Source of the DNA: Streptomyces sp. CHD11
GTDB taxonomy: Bacteria > Actinomycetota > Actinomycetes > Streptomycetales > Streptomycetaceae
Assembly (NCBI RefSeq): GCF_018638295.1
Contig: NZ_JABTTS010000022.1
Location: 1-64,000 of the forward strand
Length of the DNA stretch: 64,000 nt
Direction of reading: 5' to 3'
Below the pieces are notes generated by a model. That model was not told the DNA's origin, did no database searches, and saw only the letters and a program-made list of their open reading frames with translations. Positions 38,919 through 47,709 of this stretch are shown here, one piece after another; positions within the stretch are counted from its first letter, which is position 1; each line of letters opens with the position of its first letter. Position numbers and translations under genes: made by a program.

Positions 38919-39504
38919 CGCTCGAAAACTCTCCTTGAGCTGCGTGTCCGTCGAACGGCATTCGGCGGACACGATGGACACGATGGACATTCGATGACGC
39001 ACGGAACCCCTGGGGCCGCCGCCGACCGGGGTGGCCGGCCGCTTTCCGGGCCGTATCCCGGCCGCTTTCCGGACCGTGGAGACGACGCACTACCGCCGCA
39101 TATGCGGCGGGCGGGTTCTGTACAGCTTATCGAAGGAAAGTTCACTGGCGACATAGGGCGCACAGGAGGCGCACGATGCGTGTCGAAAGCCCTCCATGCC
39201 CCCCGTAGGCAACTTCCCCAGGTGAGCGCGCCCTTACGCCCGCCCTGCCGGTTCGCCGGCCCCGGACGGCCCCGGGACGGCCCCGGGCGGGCAGGACACC
39301 GACGCCCGCTCGCGACGAGCCCGGTCACCTGCCCCGCACGGGACGCGGACGCCCTGCCGCTCGCGGGACGCGGACGCCTGCCCCTCCCCGGAGGCGGGCA
39401 CCTGCGGTTCCGGCGCCTCGCGGGGCACGGACACCTCCCGGGGCGGAGCCCGGAGGCCGCCCCGCCTCCCCGTGAGGCCCGGAACCGGCCCCGGGCGCCG
39501 TGCC
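38919..39504 (-). other. Gene-free, repeat-rich region between thrC and thrB
   Basis: No gene is supported in 586 bases. Next to thrB the minus strand has TCCATCGTG repeated in tandem (38967-38992), then CCGGCCGCTTTCCGG-type repeats (39034-39073). An A/T-richer tract (39115-39165, with CTGTACAG and GATAAG) could hold a thrB promoter. 39240-39480 is low-complexity C/G sequence with GGGACGCGGACGCC repeats. The usual hom-thrC-thrB operon is therefore loosened here. Confidence 0.45.
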
Positions 39505-40563
39505 CTAGACGAGCCCGAGCCGCTCCGCGGCGGTCGCCGCGTCGACGGGGACGGTGACAGGCTGCGGCGCACCCGCGACGGCCCAGTCGGGGTCCTTCAG
39601 ACCGTTTCCGGTGACCGTGCACACGATGGTCTGTCCCGGGTCGACCCTGCCCTGCTCGGCGGCCTTCAGCAGACCGGCCACCGAAGCGGCGGAGGCGGGC
39701 TCGACGAAGACGCCCTCCCGCGAGGCCAACAGCCGGTAGGCGCGCAGGATCTCACGGTCCGTCACCTCGTCGATGGCGCCGCCGGACTCGTCCCGCGCGG
39801 CGAGCGCGAAGTCCCAGGAGGCGGGGTTGCCGATCCGGATGGCGGTGGCGATGGTCGACGGGTCCTTGACGACCTCGCCGCGCACGATCGGCGCGCTGCC
39901 GGAGGCCTGGAAGCCCCACATGCGCGGCGTCCTGGTGCTGACACCGTCGGCGGCGTACTCCTTGTAGCCCTTCCAGTACGCGGTGATGTTGCCCGCGTTG
40001 CCCACCGGCAGCACATGGACGTCGGGCGCGTCGCCCAGCATGTCCACGATCTCGAAGGCGGCGGTCTTCTGCCCCTCGATACGCACCGGGTTGACCGAAT
40101 TGACCAGCGCCACGGGGTAGTTGTCGCTCAGCGCGCGGGCCAGCGTGAGACAGTCGTCGAAGTTGCCTTCGACCTGGAGGATCTTCGCGCCGTGGACCAG
40201 CGCCTGGCCCATCTTGCCGAGCGCGATCTTGCCCTGTGGCACCAGGACGGCGGAGACCATCCCGGCCCGCACCCCGTACGCGGCGGCGGAGGCGGACGTG
40301 TTGCCGGTGGAGGCGCAGATGACCGCCTTGGCGCCCTCCTCCTTGGCCCTGGAGATGGCCATGGTCATGCCCCGGTCCTTGAAGGACCCGGTGGGGTTCG
40401 CGCCCTCGACCTTGAGGTGCACCTCGCAGCCCGTGCGCTCGGAGAGCACCTGCGCGGGCACGAGCGGCGTACCGCCCTCACGGAGCGTGACGACCGGCGT
40501 GCTGTCGGACACCGGCAGCCGGTCCCGGTACTCCTCGATGATTCCGCGCCATTGGTGGGTCAT
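39505..40563 (-). CDS. thrC: Threonine synthase
   Basis: 352 aa, PLP enzyme of fold type II. The Schiff-base Lys is in [14 protein letters not shown], and phosphate-binding residues lie in [14 protein letters not shown]. It converts O-phosphohomoserine to threonine. ATG at 40563, 6 bases after hom. The final residues ([12 protein letters not shown]) are typical. Confidence 0.96.
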   Translation of the reverse strand: MTHQWRGIIEEYRDRLPVSDSTPVVTLREGGTPLVPAQVLSERTGCEVHLKVEGANPTGSFKDRGMTMAISRAKEEGAKAVICASTGNTSASAAAYGVRAGMVSAVLVPQGKIALGKMGQALVHGAKILQVEGNFDDCLTLARALSDNYPVALVNSVNPVRIEGQKTAAFEIVDMLGDAPDVHVLPVGNAGNITAYWKGYKEYAADGVSTRTPRMWGFQASGSAPIVRGEVVKDPSTIATAIRIGNPASWDFALAARDESGGAIDEVTDREILRAYRLLASREGVFVEPASAASVAGLLKAAEQGRVDPGQTIVCTVTGNGLKDPDWAVAGAPQPVTVPVDAATAAERLGLV

Positions 40564-40569
40564 TGCTGG

Positions 40570-41862
40570 TTACTCTCCTTCAACCCGCATGATGCTGGCG
40601 ACACCACGCACGGTGTCGAGCTTGCGCAACGCGTCGACGGTCCCCCCGAGGGCCGCGTCGGACGCACGGTGGGTGACGACGACGAGGGAGGCCTCCCCGT
40701 CCTTGCCCGACTGGCGAACCGTATCGATCGAGACGCCGTGCTCCGCGAACACGGTGGCGACCTGGGCGAGAACACCCGGTTTGTCGGCGACGTCGAGGCT
40801 GATGTGGTACCGCGTGACGACCTCGCCCATCGACGAGACGGGCAGCGCGGCGTACGCGGACTCGCCGGGCCCGGTGGCCCCGCTGATCCGGTTGCGCCCC
40901 ACGGCGACCAGATCCCCGAGCACGGCGGAGGCGGTCGGCGCACCGCCGGCACCCGGCCCGTAGAACATGAGCTGACCGGCGGCGTCCGACTCCACGAACA
41001 CGGCGTTGTACGCCCCCCGCACGGAGGCCAGCGGGTGGCTGAGCGGAATCATCGCCGGATGCACCCGCGCGGTGACCGACGCCCCGTCCCCGGCCCGCTC
41101 GCAGATGGCGAGGAGCTTGATGGTGCAGCCCATCTCCCTGGCGGAGGCGAAGTCGGCGGAGGTGACCTCGGTCATGCCCTCGCGGTAGACGTCGTCCAGG
41201 CGCACGCGCGTGTGGAAGGCGATCCCGGCGAGAATGGCGGCCTTGGCGGCGGCGTCGAAGCCCTCCACGTCGGCGGTCGGGTCGGCCTCGGCGTACCCCA
41301 GGGCGGTGGCCTCGTCGAGGGCCTCCTGGTATCCGGCGCCCGTGGAGTCCATCTTGTCGAGGATGAAGTTGGTGGTGCCGTTGACGATGCCGAGCACCCG
41401 GTTGACCTTGTCCCCGGCGAGCGACTCGCGCAGCGGGCGGATCAGCGGGATGGCACCGGCGACGGCGGCCTCGTAGTAGAGGTCCCTGCCGTGCTCCTCG
41501 GCGGCGGCGTGCAGCGCGGCGCCGTCCTGGGCGAGGAGCGCCTTGTTCGCGGAGACGACGGAGGCACCGTGCTCGAAGGCGGTGGTGATGAGCGCGCGGG
41601 CGGGCTCGATGCCGCCGATGACCTCCACGACGATGTCGAGGTCGCCACGCTTGACGAGCGCGGTGGCGTCGGTCGTCACCAGGGCCGGGTCGATGCCCTC
41701 GCGCACCTTGTCGGGCCGCCGTACGGCCACGCCCGCCAGCTCCACCGGAGCACCGATCCGGGCGGCGAGGTCGTCGGCGTGCGTCGTCATGATGCGCGCC
41801 ACCTCTGAGCCGACCACACCACAGCCCAGCAGCGCCACCTTCAGCGGACGCGTACGCATCAT
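40570..41862 (-). CDS. hom: Homoserine dehydrogenase
   Basis: 430 aa. The NAD(P) motif is ALLGCGVVGSEVA; the catalytic region has NGTTNFILDKM and the Asp/Glu-Lys set around GYAEADPTADVEGFDAAAKAAILA. A C-terminal ACT domain (YHISLDVADKPGVLAQVATVF) mediates feedback control by threonine. ATG at 41862 follows GAGGTC; a second ATG is adjacent. Followed by thrC 6 bases on. Confidence 0.96.
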   Translation of the reverse strand: MMRTRPLKVALLGCGVVGSEVARIMTTHADDLAARIGAPVELAGVAVRRPDKVREGIDPALVTTDATALVKRGDLDIVVEVIGGIEPARALITTAFEHGASVVSANKALLAQDGAALHAAAEEHGRDLYYEAAVAGAIPLIRPLRESLAGDKVNRVLGIVNGTTNFILDKMDSTGAGYQEALDEATALGYAEADPTADVEGFDAAAKAAILAGIAFHTRVRLDDVYREGMTEVTSADFASAREMGCTIKLLAICERAGDGASVTARVHPAMIPLSHPLASVRGAYNAVFVESDAAGQLMFYGPGAGGAPTASAVLGDLVAVGRNRISGATGPGESAYAALPVSSMGEVVTRYHISLDVADKPGVLAQVATVFAEHGVSIDTVRQSGKDGEASLVVVTHRASDAALGGTVDALRKLDTVRGVASIMRVEGE

Positions 41863-41930
41863 CCGACCTCGTTTCCTGATTACCGTCTCGGTTGAACCAG
41901 TCTCACTCACCGGACGGAACTTTCTGCGTT

Positions 41931-41950
41931 ATGTCCGGATCGTGAGACAT
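41931..41950 (-). promoter_or_regulatory. Candidate inverted-repeat operator upstream of hom
   Basis: The 20-base sequence ATGTCCGGATCGTGAGACAT has 5-bp arms (ATGTC...GACAT, extendable by a Y/R pair) and lies 69-88 bases before the hom start. The surrounding 41880-41975 is the A/T-richest part of this gap, as for a promoter. No known regulator is assigned. Confidence 0.4.
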
Positions 41951-42051
41951 CTATTTCATTTCCATGACCGGGCAGACAGAAGATCTTCCGCCATCCGGCC
42001 GGACCCCCCGCTCACCACCACTGAACCACTCGGCCCCTCACCCGTAGCGCG

Positions 42052-43443
42052 TCACCCGACGTCGAGACGGAGCAGGTCCTCCTCCGTCTCCCGCCGGACG
42101 ATCACCCGCGCCTCACCGTCCCGCACGGCGACGACGGGCGGCCGCAGCACATGGTTGTAGTTGCTGGCCATGGACCGGCAGTACGCCCCCGTCGCCGGTA
42201 CGGCCAGCAGGTCGCCCGGCGCCAGGTCCCCCGGCAGATAGGCGTCCTTCACCACGATGTCCCCGCTCTCGCAGTGCTTGCCGACGACCCGGCACAGCAT
42301 CGGCTCGGCGTCGGAGCCGCGGGAGACGAGGGACACGCTGTACTCGGCGTCGTACAGCGCGGTGCGGATGTTGTCCGACATCCCGCCGTCGACGGAGACA
42401 TACGTCCGCAGCCCGTCGAGCTGCTTGACCGTGCCGACCTCGTAGAGCGTGAAGGCGGTCGGCCCGACGACGGCGCGCCCCGGCTCCACGGAGATGCGGG
42501 GCGTCGCGAGCCGGGCCGCCTCGCACTCCCGGGTGACGATCTCGGTCAGCGACTTGGCGATCTCGTACGGCTCACGCGGGTCGTCGTCACTGGTGTAGGC
42601 GATCCCGAGCCCGCCCCCGAGGTCGATCTCGGGCAGCTCGACCCCGTGCTCGTCCCGGATGTCCTTGAGCAGCCCGACCACCCGGTGCGCGGCGACCTCG
42701 AATCCCGACATGTCGAAGATCTGCGACCCGATGTGCGAGTGGATGCCGATGAGCTCCAGCCCGTCGAGCTTCAGCGCCCGCCGCACCGCTTCCGCCGCCT
42801 GCCCCCCGGCCAGCGGGATCCCGAACTTCTGGTCCTCGTGGGCGGTGGCGATGAACTCGTGCGTGTGCGCCTCGACGCCCACGGTGATACGGATCTGCAC
42901 CCGCTGCCGCGTACCGAGCTCCTGCGCGATGTGCGCGACCCGCACGATCTCCTGGAACGAGTCGAGCACGATCCGCCCCACCCCGGCCTCGACGGCCCGC
43001 CGGATCTCGCCGGGGGACTTGTTGTTGCCGTGGAACGCGATCCGCTCGGCCGGCATCCCGGCGGACAGGGCGGTGGCCAGCTCCCCGCCCGAGCAGACAT
43101 CCAGATTCAGCCCCTCCTCGTGCAGCCACCGCACGACGGCCCGGGACAGGAACGCCTTGCCGGCGTAGAAGACGTCGGCGTCGTCACCGAACGCGGTGCG
43201 CCAGGCCCGCGCCCGCGCCCGGAAGTCCTCCTCGTCGAGGAAGTAGGCGGGCGTGCCGAACTCCTCGGCCAGCCGCTTGACGTCGATCCCGCCGACGGCG
43301 AGCACACCGTGCTCGTCACGCTCCACGGTCTGGGCCCACACCTTTGGGTCGAGGGCGTTGAGATCGGCGGGCGGCCCTGAGTAGTGGCCCTCGGTGAGGA
43401 CGTCGGCGTGACGGGGCCCGGCGGGGTGTGCGGAACGGCTCAT
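42052..43443 (-). CDS. lysA: Diaminopimelate decarboxylase
   Basis: 463 aa. PLP lysine in ADVFYAGKAFLSRAVVRW, the HxGSQ-type motif IGIHSHIGSQIFD, the glycine loop PEIDLGGGLGIAY and the substrate Cys region CRVVGKHCESGDIV. Makes lysine from meso-DAP. It follows nrtL by 18 bases on the same strand, so the two form an operon. Confidence 0.96.
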   Translation of the reverse strand: MSRSAHPAGPRHADVLTEGHYSGPPADLNALDPKVWAQTVERDEHGVLAVGGIDVKRLAEEFGTPAYFLDEEDFRARARAWRTAFGDDADVFYAGKAFLSRAVVRWLHEEGLNLDVCSGGELATALSAGMPAERIAFHGNNKSPGEIRRAVEAGVGRIVLDSFQEIVRVAHIAQELGTRQRVQIRITVGVEAHTHEFIATAHEDQKFGIPLAGGQAAEAVRRALKLDGLELIGIHSHIGSQIFDMSGFEVAAHRVVGLLKDIRDEHGVELPEIDLGGGLGIAYTSDDDPREPYEIAKSLTEIVTRECEAARLATPRISVEPGRAVVGPTAFTLYEVGTVKQLDGLRTYVSVDGGMSDNIRTALYDAEYSVSLVSRGSDAEPMLCRVVGKHCESGDIVVKDAYLPGDLAPGDLLAVPATGAYCRSMASNYNHVLRPPVVAVRDGEARVIVRRETEEDLLRLDVG

Positions 43444-43461
43444 GATGTTCTCTGGGCTCTC

Positions 43462-44496
43462 TCAGAGGTGGTCGGGTGCGTCGATACCGAGCAGGGACAG
43501 GCCACCGGCCAGCACCGTCCCGGCGGCTTCGGCGAGGGCCAGCCGGGCACGGTGGGCGGCCGAGGGTTTCTCGTCCCCGAGCGGCAGCACCGCGGGAAAC
43601 AGCGGCAGCAGGGCGTCGGCGACGGTCACGAGATGCCGGGCGAGCCGGTCGGGGGCGCGGTGAGCAGCGGCGCCGGCGAGAACACGGGGGCAGTCGGCGA
43701 GCGCCTGGACCAGCACCTGCGCCTCCACGGCCCCCGGTTCGGGCCCGAACCCCAGATCGGCGGCGTTGCGGACCACCGCCCGGCTCCTGGCGTGGGCATA
43801 CCGCACCCGGAACAGCGGATTGCTCTCCCGCTGCACCAGATGCTCCTCCCCCGCCCGGGGCCGGTCACCCGGCGCGGGATACAGCAGCGCCCAGCGCGCG
43901 GCGTCCCGCCCGAGAGGCAGCGGATCGAAGGACACCGGAACGGGGCGGACACCGGCCTCGCCGGAGCCGTCCCGGAGGCCGTCGACACGGACGCCCAGCA
44001 CACTCCCCCACTCCGGCTCGAGCGGACCCGCGCAACCGGCGTGCACGAGGGCGCCCTGCGACCGGAGGATCCGCGCCACGGCATCGAGATGAACGACGGC
44101 CCGAACCTCGGTCGCCGCGTTCAGCCGAACGGCACCCTGACCCGCGAGGGAGTCCCCGTACCCGTACCGCGACCCGTGCCGCAGAATCTCGCGCACCAGG
44201 TCGGCGACGGCGGCACTCCGCAGCCGGACGTTGATGAACCCGGGCCCGGTCACGACCACATCACTGATCCCGACGGCACCCAGCAGACGCGCTCGGATCA
44301 CCTCGGCGACCCGCGGCGCCGGCTGCCCGGCCGACCGGGCGAGCTGCAGGGCGACGTTGGTGGCGTAGTCCCCGCACCCCCCGGGCCCCGGCGGAGCCAC
44401 CACGACCCGCTCGGGCACCGTCACCGCCAGCTCCCCCTCCTCGACGGCACGGCGCACCGCGTACAGCACGGTGCGGGAGAGCTCGACGGGGGTCAC
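43462..44496 (-). CDS. nrtL: ArgS-related anticodon-binding protein NrtL
   Basis: 344 aa. The N-terminal part (GDYATNVALQLAR, VTGPGFINVRL) matches the additional domain of arginyl-tRNA synthetase, and the C-terminal part (LFRVRYAHARSRAVVRN and the final GLSLLGIDAPDHL) matches the DALR anticodon-binding domain. The Rossmann catalytic domain with HIGH and KMSKS is missing, so it cannot charge tRNA. The family is known upstream of lysA in Streptomyces. Its role is unknown; tRNA-Arg lies only 700 bases away. Confidence 0.85.
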   Translation of the reverse strand: MTPVELSRTVLYAVRRAVEEGELAVTVPERVVVAPPGPGGCGDYATNVALQLARSAGQPAPRVAEVIRARLLGAVGISDVVVTGPGFINVRLRSAAVADLVREILRHGSRYGYGDSLAGQGAVRLNAATEVRAVVHLDAVARILRSQGALVHAGCAGPLEPEWGSVLGVRVDGLRDGSGEAGVRPVPVSFDPLPLGRDAARWALLYPAPGDRPRAGEEHLVQRESNPLFRVRYAHARSRAVVRNAADLGFGPEPGAVEAQVLVQALADCPRVLAGAAAHRAPDRLARHLVTVADALLPLFPAVLPLGDEKPSAAHRARLALAEAAGTVLAGGLSLLGIDAPDHL

Positions 44497-44593
44497 GGGA
44501 CAAGCGTAGGGGAGGTGGGGGGTGGGTATGCGAATGGGTCAGACCGCGATCCCGGCATGTGGACGCCGGTGGACACCCCCGGCTCCACCGCCG

Positions 44594-45028
44594 TCACCCT
44601 CCCGCATGCCCCGCGGCCGGCTCGGCGTTCCCGGTGCCACGCACCCGGCCGAGAGGATCCACGATCAGCTCACGAACGAGCCGGACGAGTACCTGAGGAT
44701 CGAAGGGCTTGGCGAGAAAAGCATCGATCCCGACGTCGAGCCCACGGTCGACCTCGTACTGGCTGCAGGCACTGACGATGACGAGCGGAAGGTCACGCGT
44801 ACGCGGATCGGAACGCAGCCGTCCGGCGGTCCGCAACCCGTCGAGCCTCGGCATGACGACATCGAGGGTGACGAGGTCGGGCCTCACCTGATGAACGACT
44901 TCCAGACACTCGGCACCATCGGCCGCGGTCACGACCTCGATGCCCTCCAGCTCGAGGTTGACCCTGATCAACTGCCGGATGACCTTGTTGTCGTCCACAA
45001 CAAGAACCCGGCCCGCAGCGCCTGGCAC
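44594..45028 (-). CDS. Stand-alone receiver-domain response regulator
   Basis: 144 aa, a single CheY-like domain. It shows RVLVVDDNKVIRQLI, phosphoacceptor Asp in PDLVTLDVVMPRLDG, switch Ser in LVIVSACS and Lys in AFLAKPFDP. There is no output domain and no kinase beside it; the tail is Gly/Ala rich. The GTG at 45028 is used because the family starts (V)PGAxGRVLVVDD; a GTG at 45082 would add 18 residues. No clear ribosome binding site for either. It may act as a phosphorelay intermediate. Confidence 0.82.
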   Translation of the reverse strand: MPGAAGRVLVVDDNKVIRQLIRVNLELEGIEVVTAADGAECLEVVHQVRPDLVTLDVVMPRLDGLRTAGRLRSDPRTRDLPLVIVSACSQYEVDRGLDVGIDAFLAKPFDPQVLVRLVRELIVDPLGRVRGTGNAEPAAGHAGG

Positions 45029-45127
45029 AACTCGAGAGTAGGTCGGGCCCGGCCACCACGTCCGGCGTTTGACCACTTCCACCCCGCACGGGCGACACCC
45101 TGGCCTCCACCACCGCGAAAACGGTTC

Positions 45128-45155
45128 CTGACCACCCCTTGGGAACTGGTAGTGT
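45128..45155 (+). promoter_or_regulatory. Likely promoter of tRNA-Arg
   Basis: CTGACC (45128-45133) and TAGTGT (45150-45155) with a 16-base spacer, 31 bases before the tRNA. TAGNNT is the common Streptomyces -10. Confidence 0.5.
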
Positions 45156-45186
45156 TCTACCCGTCGCCGCGATCACCGCGACCGAC

Positions 45187-45260
45187 ACGCCCCCGTAGCT
45201 CAGGGGATAGAGCAACGGCCTCCGGAGCCGTGTGCGCAGGTTCGAATCCTGCCGGGGGCA
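45187..45260 (+). tRNA. tRNA-Arg (CCG)
   Basis: The 74-base cloverleaf has acceptor GCCCCCG/CGGGGGC, the D-arm with TAGCTCAG and GGGATAGAG, anticodon arm ACGGC-CTCCGGA-GCCGT with anticodon CCG, T-arm with GGTTCGAATCC, and A as discriminator. CCA is not encoded. Reads CGG codons. tRNA genes at this position serve as attachment sites for integrative elements in Streptomyces. Confidence 0.97.
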
Positions 45261-45278
45261 CACTGTGCAAGTGTGTCC

Positions 45279-45318
45279 AAGACCCCGTCACCAGCGGAAA
45301 CGCTGAGGCCGGGGTCTT
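45279..45318 (+). terminator. Terminator after tRNA-Arg
   Basis: AAGACCCCG (45279-45287) pairs with CGGGGTCTT (45310-45318), and an inner stem CAGCG-GAAA-CGCTG has a GNRA-like loop. Just before it, CACACT-GTGCA-AGTGTG (45259-45275) is another inverted repeat touching the tRNA end. Confidence 0.7.
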
Positions 45319-45331
45319 CGCGTGTATCGGG

Positions 45332-45367
45332 GGACAGAGTGTCCAGCGCCTGAACAGATGCTGGACA
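45332..45367. repeat. Interleaved inverted repeats (GGACA/TGTCC arms)
   Basis: GGACA-gag-TGTCC at 45332-45344, and TGTCCAGC (45340-45347) pairs with GCTGGACA (45360-45367) across 12 bases. Three arms of one pentamer sit 70-110 bases beyond the tRNA 3' end, a place where integrase arm sites occur. The interpretation is inferred. Confidence 0.4.
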
Positions 45368-45440
45368 GCGGAGAGGATCACCCGGACACAGGACTATGCC
45401 TTGCATGTCTGGCAGTGCTTGAGCTTGCCGTTTGACCCCA

Positions 45441-45689
45441 TCAAGGAGTGACGTAGTCGCCCCAGCCGAAAGTGGCGACGTAAGCCCGTCGAACGGCTTC
45501 TCCGCCGCGTCCGCCCCTGACACGGATGACGGTCAGCGCGAGGATGAACCAGGCGGTGAAGCACCCCGCGACGATCAAAGTCCAGCCGGGGTCGGAGAAA
45601 CTGGCAATGACGACCAGGGCAATGATCGTGATGACCAGTCCTATGTGGCCGCCGCCGATATCCGTGCCGGACCTGCCGCCGCGTGTCAT
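45441..45689 (-). CDS. Small membrane protein, function unknown
   Basis: 82 aa with two hydrophobic segments (IGLVITIIALVVIASF and WTLIVAGCFTAWFILALTVI) separated by a short turn, a basic middle (RVRGGRGGEAVRRA) and an aromatic C-terminus. ATG at 45689 preceded by GGGGGA. No neighbour suggests a role; it lies in the accessory DNA beside the tRNA. Confidence 0.6.
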   Translation of the reverse strand: MTRGGRSGTDIGGGHIGLVITIIALVVIASFSDPGWTLIVAGCFTAWFILALTVIRVRGGRGGEAVRRAYVATFGWGDYVTP

Positions 45690-45740
45690 AAGAGTCCCCC
45701 ACCAAGAGCACGCCGTTCTGGTCAGAGCAGACTACGGGGC

Positions 45741-46037
45741 TCAGCCAACGGTGTCAGTGCCGCTTGTACGACGGGGTCTGGTGCCCTTCTCGTGGTGGGC
45801 GGGTCGGGTGTGCGCCTCGCCGGTCGCGAGGACTTTGCCCACGTCATGACGGGTGGCTGGGCGGCGGTTCTTCGAACCCGGTGGTCGGCCGGGCCCGGGA
45901 CGAGACGGTTTCGGTGCACCGGCCGGAGAGCCGGTCTTCGTGCACAGGTTCCTGAACCCCCTGCGGACACGGGCGGGTGTAAGCCTCTCGGTCGGCTTCT
46001 CCCAGGGGCGCCGGAGATCGATGGCCAGTGGCCGGGC
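45741..46037 (-). pseudogene. C-terminal remnant of a DDE-type IS transposase
   Basis: The frame ARPLAIDLRRPWEKP, RLTPARVRRGFRNL and RPGPGRPPGSKNRRP-ATRHDVG resembles the conserved C-terminal tail of a large Streptomyces IS transposase family, from memory. The catalytic domain is missing: sequence upstream of about 46037 in this frame is unrelated and no other frame restores it. The remaining piece is about 98 codons. It marks past IS activity next to the tRNA. Confidence 0.6.
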
Positions 46038-46179
46038 AGGGCGGCCGGGGGCCACAGACGCAACCGCTGCCTCTGCCCGGCCGCGATCCCACCGGTTCAC
46101 GGCCGGGTTCACACCCGAGGCATCGTCCCGGCAGACGTCGGTCGCGGCACACGCCCGGCCCGGTGGCCGTTCCGCCGGG

Positions 46180-46593
46180 TCAACCGCCCCGGCGGAACGG
46201 GAGGCCCGCGATCACGGACGTTCCGCGCGTGGGGCGGGGTCGGACGGTCCAGGCGGTGGCGAGGTGGTCGACGAGGAGCAGGCCCCGGCCGTTCTCGGCG
46301 TCCGAGTCCGGGTGGGTCAGGAGGGGTTTGCCGGTGCCGGGGTCGGAGACGGCGAGCCAGTAGTGTCCGTCGGCCGGCCACAGCACGAGTTCGATGAGGT
46401 CCTCGTCCTCCCGGCGAGCCCCGTGGCGGATGGCGTTGGTGACCAGCTCGGAGGTCAGCAGGCCCAAGTCGTCGCCTAGGTGAGGGCGGAGGATGGGCGG
46501 GAGCGATTCGGTGACAGCGTGGCGGGCCCGCGGTACGGAGCCGGGGTGGGCGGGGAAATGCCAGTGGACGGGCACCAGGGGAATCTCGGGCAT
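46180..46593 (-). CDS. ATP-binding anti-sigma-factor-like protein (HATPase_c, RsbW type)
   Basis: 137 aa. N box LLTSELVTNAIRHGA, G1 box SDPGTGKPLL and G2 box GRGLLLVDHLATAW give a complete GHKL ATPase without any H box, as in SpoIIAB/RsbW proteins. The ATG at 46593 (MPEIPLVPVHWHFPAHPGSV) has CTGGAG upstream and fits the usual length; a longer in-frame start at 46764 has no ribosome site. It is divergent from the XRE-DUF5753 gene, an association common in WhiJ/AbaA-type clusters. Confidence 0.85.
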   Translation of the reverse strand: MPEIPLVPVHWHFPAHPGSVPRARHAVTESLPPILRPHLGDDLGLLTSELVTNAIRHGARREDEDLIELVLWPADGHYWLAVSDPGTGKPLLTHPDSDAENGRGLLLVDHLATAWTVRPRPTRGTSVIAGLPFRRGG

Positions 46594-46846
46594 GGCGAAC
46601 TCCAGTGCTGTGTGCAGGGTTTGAGACCGCCGGTGGCCTACCGCCCTGGTCGCGGGCACACCCGTCCCAGGGCAGACGGGCATGCTCGCGCGGTGCGCTT
46701 CCGGCATCGCTATGTGTAACTTGCGCGATACTGACAGTAGATCAGTGGGGGCCATATTTGCCATGTGGTCCGAAATAATGGCATCGACGCGGTGAACTTG
46801 CGCTTATAGGACTGACCCGGACACCGCACCGTACGGAAGGAACGTC

Positions 46847-47698
46847 ATGCCCCCGAGGACGATTCTCACTCAACGTCAGAAGCGTCTGGGCAGTGAGTTG
46901 CGCAGGATGCGCACCACGGCCGGCATGTCCGCGGAGTACGCTGCCGGGCTCCTCGGCGTCGACCGGAGCCGCATTTCCAACATGGAGTCCGGCCTGCGCG
47001 GCATCAACGCAGAACGGTTGCGCACGTTGGCCTGCAACTGTGACTGCACCGACGAGACATACGTCGATGCCCTCGCCGAGATGGCGGAGCCGAGCCGGGC
47101 AGGATGGTGGGAGCGCTACCGAGGCAGCTTGCCCCAGGGCTTACTGGACATCTCCGAAACCGAGGCCTATGCAGTACGCCTCCGGGGCGCGAACACCGTG
47201 CATGTGCCGGGGCTGCTCCAGACGTCGGAGCACGCCATGGCCATCTTCCGCGCCGTCGTCCCGCAACTTCCCGAGCATGAGGTCGCTCTCCGTCTGGCCC
47301 ACCGTTCACAGCGCCAGGGTGTGATCACCAGCGACCACCCGGTTCCGTACGTGGCCGTGATCCACGAAGCAGCGCTTCGGATGCAGTTCGGAGGACGCGG
47401 CGTTGCCCGGGGGCAGTTGAAGTACCTGCTGGACGTTTCCGAGTGGGACCACGTCACCGTGCTTGTGCTTCCTTTCGACCACGGCGCCTTCCCAGGAGCG
47501 GGACAGACGGTCGTCTACGCCGAGGGGCCCGTGCGGCAGCTGGACACCGTGCAGATCGACAACTCTCATGGACCGGACTTCGTCCACACCGACGGTCAGC
47601 TCGCGAAATATCGCGCTCAACTCGACTTGTTGGAAGATTCGGCACTGTCCCCGGAGCGGTCCCGCGACCTCATCCGCGAGATCGCTCACCAACTATGA
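46847..47698 (+). CDS. XRE-family regulator with DUF5753 domain (WhiJ-like)
   Basis: 283 aa. HTH (about residues 12-70) LRRMRTTAGMSAEYAAGLLGVDRSRISNMESG, then the DUF5753 domain (WWERYRGSLPQGLLDISETEA, VHVPGLLQTSEHAMAIF, VVIHEAALR-type strand). Leu99 is a TTA codon (47141-47143), in frame, so its translation should depend on the bldA tRNA. The gene is followed after 11 bases by the DUF397-like partner. GGAAGGA precedes the ATG. WhiJ-like proteins act with DUF397 partners to repress developmental genes. Confidence 0.9.
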   Translation: MPPRTILTQRQKRLGSELRRMRTTAGMSAEYAAGLLGVDRSRISNMESGLRGINAERLRTLACNCDCTDETYVDALAEMAEPSRAGWWERYRGSLPQGLLDISETEAYAVRLRGANTVHVPGLLQTSEHAMAIFRAVVPQLPEHEVALRLAHRSQRQGVITSDHPVPYVAVIHEAALRMQFGGRGVARGQLKYLLDVSEWDHVTVLVLPFDHGAFPGAGQTVVYAEGPVRQLDTVQIDNSHGPDFVHTDGQLAKYRAQLDLLEDSALSPERSRDLIREIAHQL

Positions 47699-47709
47699 GG
47701 AGTGGACAC

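Noticed and set aside
46594-46764. N-terminal extension of the anti-sigma kinase to 46764
   Set aside because: No ribosome site at 46764, no domain in the extra 57 residues, and CTGGAG precedes the ATG at 46593.
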